Both the position numbers and the translations under genes were made by a program. Under the pieces are notes generated by a model. The model did no database searches, was not told the DNA's origin, and saw nothing but the letters and a program-made list of their open reading frames with translations. From assembly GCA_038501625.1 (NCBI GenBank), contig JAZAYU010000061.1, positions 1,786,303-1,850,302 of the forward strand: 64,000 bases of DNA. Direction: 5' to 3'. This DNA is from Corbicula japonica. Its lineage: Eukaryota; Mollusca; Bivalvia; Venerida; Cyrenidae. This document shows, one piece after another, positions 1-11,600 of the stretch (position 1 is the first letter of the stretch; every line of letters starts with the position of its first letter).

Positions 1-92
1 AGCTGTATGAACTTTATTAGTTGTTTTGTATCTTTGGACACTATATCAATGTTAAATACACCTAGGATCAGCCAGTATTTTCCGGCGGCGGA

Positions 93-593
93 GTACGTAA
101 ATATTCGGCCACTCTTTAGAATAGAGTAATACAAAAATACGCATATGAAAATGCGAAAAAATCATCTCACATGAAAAATAAATTAACAAAAAGCCCAAGT
201 GTAAAGGATTTTGTTTCTACACACCATTTTCACTCCACATATCGTCCGAAATCGATAGCCTTCTGTTGTGCTCCCAGCATTTCGTTCACTCTCCATGAAA
301 ACGAATAAAAGATCGCCGAAATTCAATACATTGAAACAGGGTCTCTTTATTAAGAGACCCTTATTGAAATGTGTAAAAAAGAACTACAAAATGACCTTTA
401 GGTTTTCCGGGAATTCGTTCTAAAAATAGAGCTTATTTTATTTATAAAACGAGGCCCTTCAGGGGTACCCCATATCAGCTGTTCGGTACAGACCGTTCCG
501 GTGGTACATGTACTATTTCGTGCGGTTTCTAATCTGTAAAGAAAGAACTCGTAGATCAGTTTAGAAATACGCTAGTCTAATATCTTGAAAATG

Positions 594-634
<41 letters not shown>

Positions 635-2193
635 ATTGCATTATTTTTCTAAAACTTACGCTACTACTAGAGTTCGAACAGAAGATCTTTTCGCGAGAAG
701 AAGAAATAACTGCGAAAAGAAGAAATATCTTTCTTATTTATTGGCCGATTTTAAAAATTTCTTTTTTTAAATGAAAGATCAGGAAGAAATACATGAGTAA
801 ACATAAATTCATGATATTTCAATAAGATATATGCCGAGCAATGGTAATTCATGAAACGCGGTCGCTAATTTGACCGCCTGAAAAGAAGAAATACATGCGA
901 AAAAAAAGGAATAGCTTTTGTTTTTGTTGACCGATTTTAAAAATTTCTTTTTCAAATGAAAGATAAAGAAAAAGTACACAGGATATAATGAATTCGACAT
1001 ATTTCATTGAGATTTTTTGCCGGGCGATGATAATTCATTAAACGCGGTCGCTAATTTGACCGCCCGAAAATAAGAAATACATGCGAAAATAAGACATATC
1101 TTTTTTATTTGTTGACCGATTTGATTTTTTTTTCAATTAAAGATCAGGAATAATTAGTTAAGATTTCTGTTAAGAAAGGAGGACGCGCTCGGTAATCTGA
1201 GTTCCCGAAAAGAATAAATAATTGCAAAAAGACGGCATATCATTTTTATTTATTGAAAAAAAGGAAAATATTCATATCAGGAATGGCAACATCCAGCAGA
1301 CGAGGTGTTACCACCTTGGAACGGTCAGTGGCAAAACAATCTGCCACTGGGGGTTTAAACAAGGTTCTAGGGTGCACCAACCTCACACTTTATAAAAAAA
1401 TATCTTTTTTAAATAAAAGATCTTAAAAATTTACGCTGGAGGACTTGTCTTTTTGTATTTAATTAAGATCTCTGTCTAGAAATTAGAAAGCCATTAAACA
1501 CGATCGTTATTTTCAGCGCCCGAAAAGAAGAAACAAATGCGAAAAGACAGCATATATTTTCCTTTTATTAACCGATTTGAAATCAAAATATTGTTTATTG
1601 AAAGTTCTGGAAAAATACATTAGAAAACATTAATTCATCTTCTTTTATTAAGATGTATGCCGTGCAATGTTAATTTATTAAACGCGGTTGCTAATTTGAC
1701 GGCCCGAAAAGAAGAAATAACTGTGATAGAAGAATACTTATTTTAAATTCTAGCCGGTGATGCGGTCACTCGTTTGGTTGTTCTTAAATAGTCAGAATGT
1801 TAATTGATTCTATTAATTCAATATCATTATAAAATATTATGTCTGATTAATTGATTTATATATACCCGACCTCTTAAAATATTTAACAGATTTAAATTTG
1901 CGATTTCATTTTGACGTTTGCTGAAAGACACTTGATAAAAAAAATTAACTGGACCCTTGGCGAACCTCAAGTTTGGCGCGTGCGCCGTATGACGTCATTT
2001 CCCCCCGCATGCTGTTTTATTTACAATCAATATAGCGGAGAATAACCAGTCAATAAATTTGATAAATACTTGCTGAATTGATGTAATCTTTTGGACTCGG
2101 ACACTAACGTAAGCGTTTTTACTGACCGTGATGATAGATTACTGATCAATGTCACGAAAAGGCTTTTAATCGGGTGGCCGAATATTTACGTAC
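93..2193. mobile_element. 2.1 kb element with 20-bp perfect inverted ends and degenerate tandem core
   Basis: GTACGTAAATATTCGGCCAC at 93-112 returns as its exact reverse complement at 2174-2193. The interior is AT-rich and has no credible coding region. Degenerate units of about 180 bp share the phrase AACGCGGTCGCTAATTTGAC (around 855, 1035 and 1690). Both outer flanks also carry related GAGTACGTA/CCGGC motifs, so the true ends may extend some tens of bases outwards. It looks like a non-autonomous DNA transposon. Confidence 0.65.
592..632. repeat. (TA)n microsatellite
   Basis: About 40 bases of uninterrupted TA dinucleotides inside the inverted-end element. Confidence 0.9.
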
Positions 2194-2259
2194 CGGCCAA
2201 CATTACGTACTCTGCCAGTATCTCTCTGCTATCCCAGCATCCCTTGTAACAGTATTGTT

Positions 2260-2411
2260 CTGTGCCCAAGGTTATAAAACCTTGGTTATAAAACCTTATA
2301 AAAGTCTTAAATCTCAAGCATCTGATTTGCTGAAATAGCGCCATTTCAGCCAATTAGATACTTGAGATTTGAGACTGGTTTCCATGCTCAGTATTATGAC
2401 CTTGGGCACAG
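2260..2411. mobile_element. MITE-A copy, degenerate
   Basis: Starts TGTGCCCAAGGTTATAAAAC and ends GACCTTGGGCACA, with the family's CTCAAGCATCTGATT / AATTAGATACTTGAG arms facing each other. The arms diverge and the left arm has a short duplication of ACCTTGGTTATAAA. Confidence 0.75.
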
Positions 2412-2469
2412 TCTGATGCTTGAGATATGAGACTGGTTTCCAATCTCAGCTTTATAACCTTCAGCCCTG
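2412..2469. mobile_element. MITE-A half copy next to the exon 20 donor
   Basis: A single arm (GATGCTTGAGATATGAGACT ... TTTATAACCTTCAGCCCTG). Its terminal CAGGGCTGAAGG, read on the minus strand, begins 8 bases into the intron following exon 20. Confidence 0.7.
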
Positions 2470-2476
2470 TACTCAC

Positions 2477-2601
2477 CAGTTACCATTATAGTCCTGATGT
2501 TAGCCTCGTTGAGTTGTTGGATGACAGGGGCTGTCTCTGGCTTCAGTTTGTTCTCCATTATCAACAAACCCAGGAATGTAAGACCAGTCTCCACATGTTC
2601 C
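2477..2601 (-). CDS. ATP13A3: ATPase exon 20 (to MVTG)
   Basis: Encodes [20 protein letters not shown]...[11 protein letters not shown] plus the first base of Gly. The family continues GDN, which would be in the next exon. I do not find that exon between here and position 1, so the gene continues off the left edge. The donor GTGAGT is followed at once by a MITE-A half copy. Confidence 0.97.
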
Positions 2602-5600
2602 CTACAATATTCAACATAGTCAATGCAAGATGGTCAGTAGTGTGGTGTCACTCATCCAGGTATTAGTTATCAGCAATGTTTTAACTAGATGTTAAATCAA
2701 CCTATGCCAAAGATCATAAAACTAAAACTGGAGACCTGTCTCAAATTTCAAGCATCTGATTGGCTGGTCTTAGATTTCAAGCATCTAAATGGCTGAATAG
2801 GAGACGACTCCAATTCAGCAAACCAGATGCACTAGATTTGAAACCGGTCTCCATTTCAGCCAATCAGATACAAATAGGAGACAAATCCCCAACCTCAATC
2901 AGTTGGCAAGAGATTGAGACCAGTTTCTAAAATAACCAATCAGAAGCTAGCTTGGAGTATGTAAGGTATAAATAAATCTGATTCATTTGGAAAATGCAAA
3001 ACAAAAAGGAAGTCAATTTTACGTTTTATCAACAACAACAACAACAACAAACTTTATAAGCAACTGGATAAACACATGCCTTCCGCTCATGCAAAGTGAA
3101 ACAATTTACAAAAATAATTTATGCAAACACAGAAATATAAAAAAATAGTTAAATATGTTAACTGACAATTAATTTGAATATAACAAAAGAAATATTTTTT
3201 AATTAGTGTTCCTTATAAGATACCTTTTTAAATAAATTTACAAATTCCTTAAATGGTTTTCCTTCTTTTTCAAAGACATAAGATTTTTAAATTTTCTAAG
3301 GTCGGACCCTACGAATTTTGGGACATAAACAAGCTAGACTAACAGTACAATGACTGTGTGTATGACGGATGATCCAAAATTACGTAGACTTTTGTAATTG
3401 CATCTTAATTTGAAAAACGTTCGCAATAAATTATATACTAAATTAAATCAGAACACAAACGTAACAAACTGAGCTAAAATATTCATATATTAAATCGATT
3501 TCAAAAGCGCGTCGCTTATTTGAATAACCATGGTAACACGTTGGCGGCGCACGCCGTTGCCATTGTACTTTAATAAGCATATAAAAACAAAACTACTATA
3601 GTTCGATTTTGACCCGTGAGCTGTGACCTTTCGGACAAGTCCACTGTTATATAACAAAATAGGTAAAGCGCGTCATTTCACAGAGTTACCGTTAAATTAC
3701 CTTACTTATGTGACATTAAAACTGTTCAAAGCAGTAGATAAATAGTCACGATGCAATAGCTCAGTGGATATAATTTCCGTCTACGATCCAAAACATTGCA
3801 TGTTCGAATCCAACAATAGTAACCTTTTTATTTTTGTCTTTCATTTCCTTTTTATGATTTTAATTTAGTTCATATGATATTATTTTTTAAAAGTATTAAG
3901 CTGTTTTATCTTTATATTTTGCAACCCCCTTTTAATTTTGTTTATGTTCATTACATTTGAACAGCTTGCCCTGACCCCATACACCTCCGTGCCAAAGGAG
4001 CACTGACAATTGTGAATCCTGGCGTCCTGGAAACACTTGTTGTTACATTCTCTTTCTTTTATAATTTACATAATTCAATACCACTTTGTAAAATGTTTTG
4101 CATCGCCCAAAAACTGTTTTTTGAGTAAGCATCGATCGCGACATTTTATCAATTCGCTTGATGAAAGCTTACTCGAAATTTGTACGGTGTCTACATTAAT
4201 GTATTAAAAAAAGACATTAAAACAGAAATGAAATCTCCTCATGGGATTCGAACACACAACCCTTATGTTATATTACCAGAAATCAGAAGCGTAACTCCCG
4301 CGGCCATAAAACCTTATGTTAGAGGGCAGTACAATTTCAACATATGAGCTCTGATGGGAATATCTAACATCCCTATTTTGTGGAATATTCCAAAAATCTA
4401 TAAATACAAAAGTACATTCACGGCTCTACGCGTAAAATCGGACTATAGTGGAAAAAGAGCCAAACTTCGCAACGTCAATGTCCGGTATACAAATGATGTC
4501 AGGCCGAAATTTTAGGTCATTCTGACCATGCGTTTTAAAAACAGTCAATATTTCAGAGAGCTATCACCAACGTTAAAACGTCAGAAATGTCGCCGTCAGA
4601 TCGCCCGGATAAGCGCTATTATAAAATTCTGTCATGGTCTTTGAAAATCACCTCATGAAAAGCTGTAATAATTTAGCAGACGCAAATGAAAACTTCCCTA
4701 AGCCAAGCTCTAGTTTTTAAGTGGCACCAGTGTTTTTTATACAATCAGAACAACCATTAAATAGGCCTGGGGTAAGGAAAAAAGAAAAACATCGGCGTTA
4801 TGGCAGTGACGTCAAGCCGGGAGGCAATTGAAGCGGACTAAAGTCTAACTATTGTGGCGCATTTCGACCTATTCTAGACTGGAAAAGGTACCGTGCAACG
4901 GATATTGCCGAACAAATGACAATTTTTTAAGGTGTGTTTATAATTAATTAACAATTTTTTTTTCAAAAAATGGTTTTGTTTGGTATTTGGATCATACGAA
5001 GTAATAAATTATCAAATAAGAATAAATAAGTTATTTATAATTTTAATTACACTTGAGTAAATAGCTACACAGACTGTGTCCACAATGCAAAGACTTGTTA
5101 TATATTAACAAATACTAATTTGTAATGAGTTATTTAAACAGTTACACGCCCGTTGCTAAAGTACTGCGATACTGTGGGCATTGCATTCCTGGTCGTTTCT
5201 TCAGCGAGAAGAGGACCATTTTTGATCGCTTCATATCCACTTGCGAGACTTTGACCAGAAATGATACACTACTATGTTCGATCAATGGTTTCCCCGCCAT
5301 CGCATTCGGGTGACAGAGTCTATTTAAAGAAACTTAGAACATACGCCGCTTCGCTAACGTTGCGTCCGTGAATTAACGTCGTTGACGTTATTAGATCAAA
5401 TTTGACCTGCGCCGGATAGCGGTTAGTGTTTGATTTTAATTGTTCATAGAACTTTTATGTGATGTTTTATTACTTTTATGTGATGTTTTATTTTGCTGAT
5501 ATTCTGTAAAAATATGCTGGACATATTCTGATTAAAGCTTGTGTAATTTTATTTGTGGTATCTTGAATAATATAACTAGAAATGTGTCCAAAGGACACGG

Positions 5601-8600
5601 ATGCCCCCGCTATGGGTTTTTCATAAAGCTCCCAGCAGTAGTGTAGGACAAGTTGTGTTAACGAGATATATTCCTATTACAAGAAAATTCTACTTTTAGT
5701 AACAGTGACCTTGACCGATCTACAGGCATGGGTTTTGTGCGGACACACCACCCTGTCATGATGAACATTTGTGCCAAGTTATTTTGAAATCCCTCCATTC
5801 ATAACAAAGTTACAGCCTGGAGAAGAAAATTCTATTTTTAGCAACATTGACCTTGACCTTGGACCTACAGGCTTGGGAATGTATGTGACACACAGTCTTA
5901 ATATGGTGATCAATTAAACCAAGTTAATTAAAAATCCAATAACAAATAACAAAGTTACAGAGCCAACACAATTTTGCAAGAAATTTCTATTTTTAGTAAC
6001 AGTGACCTTGACCTGGGTGTTGTATGCGACACACCACCATGTCTTGGTGAACATTTGTGCCAAGTTATTTTGAAATCCCTCCATTCATAACAAAGTTAAG
6101 GGCCAAGTGTATATTTTGCTTAACACAAAATGTAAGTGAAGAAGGGGCATAATTTGAAAAAATATTGGAAGCAGGGTTATGGGTCTTGTTGGTTATGATG
6201 TAGATTTTGATGGTGAAAATATATTTCAAGTTTCAAGGCAATATCTCAAGTAGTTTTAAAGTTATGGGCAAAATGCATATTTTGCTTAACACAAAATATA
6301 AGAATAAAACTAATGTAAATGAAATTATCAAAGGGCCATAACTTTTGAACAGAACATGTAAGAGCAAAACCCCACCTTTATGCACAACAACATATCAGGA
6401 CAAGCATTGTGGTAAAGTTTCATTAAATTCCCACCAGTAGTGTAGGAGGAGTTGCGTTCACAAGATATATTCCTATTAAAACTAATGTAAATGGAAGTAT
6501 CAAAGGGCCATAACTTCTGAACGGAACATGTAAGAGCAAAACCCCACCTTCATGCACAACTACATATCAAGCCAAGCATTGTGGTAAAGTTTCATTAAAT
6601 TCCCACCAGTAGTGTAGGAGGAGTTGCGTTCACGAGATATATTCCTATTAAAACTAATGTAAATGGAAGTATCAAAGGGCCATAACTTTTGAACGGAACA
6701 TGTAAGAACGAAACCCCACCTTCATGCACAACTACATATCAAGCCAAGCATTGTGGTAAAGTTTCATTAAATTCCCACCAGTAGTGTAGGAGGAGTTGCG
6801 TTCACGAGATATATTCCTATTAAAACTAATGTAAATGGAAGTATCAAAGGGCCATAACTTCTGAACGGAACATGTAAGAGCGAAACCCCACCTTCATGCA
6901 CAACTACATATCAAGCCAAGCGTTGTGGTAAAGTTTCATTAAATTCCCACCAGTAGTTTAGGAGAAGTTGCGTTCACAAGATATATTCCTATTAAAACTA
7001 ATGTAAATGGAAGTATCAAAGGGCCATAACTTCTGAACAGAAGGGCCATAACTTCTGAACAGAACATGTAAGAGCGAAACCCCACCTTCATGCACAACTA
7101 CATATCAAGCCAAGCATTGTGGTAAAGTTTCATTAAATTCCCACCAGTAGTTTAGGAGAAGTTGCGTTCACAAGATATATTCCTATTAAAACTAATGTAA
7201 ATGGAAGTATCAAAGGGCCATAACTTCTGAACGGAACATGTAAGAGCGAAACCCCACCTTCATGCACAACTACATATCAAGCCAAGCATTGTGGTAAAGT
7301 TTCATTAAATTCCCACCAGTAGTTTAGGAGGAGTTGCGTTCACGAGAATATCGGACGGACGGACGGATGGACGGACGGACGGACAGGAGCAACTCTTAAT
7401 GCCCGTCGCCATTTCATGGCGGGGGCATAAAAACTATAACAAAAGTCTACGTTATTTTGGATCATCCCTCGTATTTACCTGGACACCCTCTGTACTTTGA
7501 CAAAGTTGTACTTGCTAGGGAGCTGCTTCCAGGCAAGAGCAAGAACTCTGTATCCATGCTGAGTGTAAGACTTCAGGACTTCATGGAAATCTTCCGGTAC
7601 TGTAAGTTAACATATAAGGTCATGCAGAATAAGGTAACAATATATTAGAAAATAAGGCACTCTCTCATGTTGTAAAGCACATCTTAAATCTCTACCTTAC
7701 ATATCATTTAAAGAACAGAGATTTCTCTTTGTAAATGACAAAACCACAATACTTTAATTTATTCTAGGCATTATTAAACTGGTACAGATATATTTGATGT
7801 AGTCAATATATTTCATCATATTAGTGTAGAAAGGTATCTTTTGCAATAAAGTAATGTAGGAAATAGTACCATTCTGGAACAATGGGACAAATTAACCACT
7901 GAGAGATCACACTATTGCAAGTATTTGTCTATCAATACCTGTCTCAGGTAGGCATAACGATGAGATCATCTCTGGAGACCCTTTGGAGAAGATCTCGAAC
8001 TTGGTTCCACCGATCCTCCTTACAATCACAGACATCCTCTGTAAGCTCGAGGAAAATGTGAACTGTCGCACTATACCCAGCTCTGCACCTGGTTGAACCT
8101 GAAACATAGGTTAAAGCTTTAATTCTTTATCCAGCTACGCTCTAGGCTGAACTTAAAACACTGGGTAAAACTAATTTTCAATACCCAGATCCACAGGTAG
8201 CTGCACCTGAAACATGTTTTGGCTGACAATCTATATCCAGCTCAACACCTGGATGAACTTGAAACATAGGTTTAAACTTAAAATCTATATTCAGCTCCAC
8301 ACCTGGATGAACCTGAAATGTATGTTAATGCTTACAAACTGCATCCTTTATTGTTTATTGTGATGATCTATATCACAGATATTTTCTTTTACAAAGGTAG
8401 ACCTGCCTTGGCTACTATATAATAGTGAAATCTATATACATGACTGGTATTTTCATTAACTTTTCACCAAACATCAATTAGAACTACTAATCGGAACATG
8501 ACGTCTGGTCTTTTAAATTCAGTGATTGGCAGTCCTTCTTAAAATATATAATTTAAAGAGATGAAATCAGACTTTATTTGATCAAGCTAAACAAATATGT

Positions 8601-11600
8601 AAATTTTTTATATGTTGTTGACAATACTCAAAATGATAACAGATGGTGACGATAATCTCAAGGTAAAATGGTTTTGTGAAATACTTGAGATCACATTGTG
8701 TTGCGAAAAAGTGTATGAAAACAAACCCAAGAGAACTGTTACCATTTAACAGTTTATTTTATGAGAAAATACCAAATGCACAAATTTACGCAAGCATGAA
8801 ATGTTATTTGGGGCACATCACGGGAAAAGGTACCTTCGGTCATTTTAATTGAAATTTAAGTTTTTACTAAATTTAAAAAGAACCTACAACTATAAATCAA
8901 ATTTTTATAACTAAAATGTGATTTCGTTACACATTTTGACAATAAAATGGTATTTTTACCGCGAAATGCATATTAAATAATGTAGTCTGCTTAAATTTAT
9001 GACGTCATTTCAAAGATTGACGTCAACTGTCCGAAGATACCTTTTCCCGTGACGCGCCCCATTTGTAAGAGTAAAATTAAATATGAGACTTACAATGATG
9101 CTCAGTTCCTCAGCTGTCATCGTATGTTCCCTCGAGGATTTGGGATACACAATTGTTGGTACGAGCATATCAAACTTGCTGTTATCTTCACCCATTTCTT
9201 CCAATATCTACAAAACAATTGCCAAGTTTTAACACTCACTTTTTTAAAACCCTGGTTATAAATTTTCAACAACAACCTTGTTTCATAGTGATAACTTCCC
9301 GACACAATCATTCAAACACTTAATCTAAAAGTTTCTTCAACAAACTTTATACAAACAAGAGGGCCATGATGGCCCTATATCGCTCACCTGAGTACAAAAG
9401 TACTCTCAGCTTGTGGTTTCAGACAAGAAGATTTTTAAAGTTTTTCCTATACAAGTCTATATAAAATGAAGTGACCCCTGGGGCGGGGCCAATTTTGACC
9501 CCAGGGAAATAATTTGAACAATCTTTGTAGAGTTCTACTAGAGGATGCTAAATGCAAAATATCTAAGCTCTAGGCCTTGTGGTTTCAGACAAGAAGATTT
9601 TTAAAGTTTTTCCTATATAAGTCTATGTAAAATGAAGTGACCCCTGGAGTGGGGCCAATTTTGACCCCAGGGAAATAATTTGAACAATCTTTGTAGAGTT
9701 CCACTAGAGGGTACTAAATGCCAAATATCTAAGCTCTAGGCCTTGTGGTTTCAGACAAGAAGATTTTTAAAGTTTTTCCTATATAAGTCTATGCAAAATG
9801 AAGTGACCCCTAGAGCGGGGCCAATTTTGACCCCAGGGAAATAATTTGAACAAGCTTTGTAGAGTTCCACTAGAGGATGCTAAATGCCAAATATCTAAGC
9901 TCTAGGCCTTGTGGTTTCAGACAAGAAGATTTTTAAAAGTTTTTCCTATATAAGTCTATGTCAAATGAAGTGACCCCTGGGGCGGGGCCAATTTTGACCC
10001 CAGGGAAATAATTTTAACAATCTTTGTAGAGTTCCACTAGAGGGTGCTAAATGCCAAATATCTAAGCTCTAGGCCTTGTGGTTTCAGACAAGAAGATTTT
10101 TTAAGTTTTTCCTATATAAGTCTATGCAAAATGAAGTGACCCCTGGGGCGGGGCCAATTTTGACCCCAGGGAAATAATTTGAACAAACTTTGTAGAGTTC
10201 CACTAGAGGATGCTAAATGCCAAATATCTAAGCTCTAGGCCTTGGGGTTTCAGACAAGAAGATTTTTAAAGTTTTTCCTATATAAGTCTATGTCAAATGA
10301 AGTGACCCCTGGGGTGGGGCCAATTTTGACCCCAGGGAAATAATTTGAACAATCTTTGTAGAGTTCCACTAGAGGGTGCTAAATGCCAAATATCTAAGCT
10401 CTAGGCCTTGTGGTTTCAGACAAGAAGATTTTTTAAGTTTTTCCTATATAAGTCTATGCAAAATGAAGTGACCCCTGGGGCGGGGCCAATTTGACCCCAG
10501 GGAAATAATTTGAACAAACTTTGTAGAGTTCTACTAGAGGATGCTAAATGCCAAATATCTAAGCTCTAGGCCTTGTGGTTTCAGACAAGAAGATTTTAAA
10601 AGTTTTTCCTATATAAGTCTATGTAAAATGAAGTGACCCCTGGGGCGGGGCCAATTTTGACCCCAGGGAAATAATTTGAACAAACTTTGTAGAGTTCCAC
10701 TAGAGGGTGCTAAATGCCAAATATCTAAGCTCTAGGCCTTGTGGTTTCAGACAAGAAGATTTTTAAAGTTTTTCCTATATAAGTCTATGCAAAATGAAGT
10801 GACCCCTGAGGCGGGGCCAATTTTGACCCCAGGGAAATAATTTGAACAAACTTTGTAGAGTTCCACTAGAGGATGCTAAATGCCAAATATCTAAGCTCTA
10901 GGCCTTGTGGTTTCAGACAAGAAGATTTTTATAGTTTTTCCTATATAAGTCTATGCAAAATGAAGTGACCCCTGAGGCGGGGCCAATTTTGACCCCAGGG
11001 AAATAATTTGAACAAACTTTGTAGAGTTCCACTAGAGGATGCTAAATGCCAAATATCTAAGCTCTAACCCTTGTGGTTTCAGACAAGAAGATTTTTATAG
11101 TTTTTCCTATATAAGTCTATGTAAAATCAAGTGACCCCTGGGGCGGGGCCAATTTTGACCCCAGGGCTATAATTTGAACAATCTTGGTAGAGGACCACTA
11201 GGTGATGCTACACAGCAAATATCAAAGTTCTAGGCCTTACGGTTTCAGAGAAGAAGATTTTTTAAAATTTCATGTTCAAAATCTATTTTTAACCTCTGTG
11301 ACCTAGATAGGCAATGGACTGGAACCATTTGAAGAATTTTGGTAAAGCTTCATGCAGGTAACATTCCTGCCAAGTTTCAGCAAGATTGGCCCAGGAGTTC
11401 AGGAGAAGAAGTCGTTTGAAGAAAAAGTTGACGACGCACGCACGGACGGACGACGGACGATGGACATCAGGCGATCACAAAAGCTCACCATGAGCACTTC
11501 GTGCTCAGGTGAGCTAAAAACACAAAACTGTCCACCATCCATCATTCACAGTATGACTACAATCTTCCATAACCAATCATCTACAGCAAACTATTCACAA

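Larger units (their letters stand above)
3397..5573. other. Interior of the 4.1 kb element, no gene seen
   Basis: Mostly AT-rich sequence. Two tRNA-like segments are listed separately. Short open stretches exist, for example near 5125-5313, but none resembles a known protein. Confidence 0.5.
3364..7470. mobile_element. 4.1 kb inverted-repeat transposon with 4-bp duplication (carries a nested element)
   Basis: The 33-base ends at 3364-3396 and 7438-7470 are inverted repeats with three mismatches (core GGATGATCCAAAAT, ACGTAGACTTTTGT). They are flanked by GTAT at 3360-3363 and 7471-7474. Without the Helentron-like element nested at 5574-7431 the element is about 2.2 kb. There is no transposase-like reading frame, so it is non-autonomous or gutted. 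The right duplication forms bases +5 to +8 of the exon 19 donor site. Confidence 0.8.

Noticed and set aside
1..2400. Search for the next ATPase exon (GDN...) left of exon 20
   Set aside because: Only transposon and MITE sequence is found; no GDN-type coding block with splice sites on the minus strand.
3750..4312. Two functional tRNA genes
   Set aside because: A- and B-box matches exist, but T and acceptor stems do not pair well; SINE heads or relics are more likely.
5125..5313. Plus-strand 62-codon frame
   Set aside because: No family resemblance, lies inside a transposon, no splice or expression signal.
7457..7648. Plus-strand open frame across exon 19
   Set aside because: It is the antisense shadow of the recognised ATPase exon.
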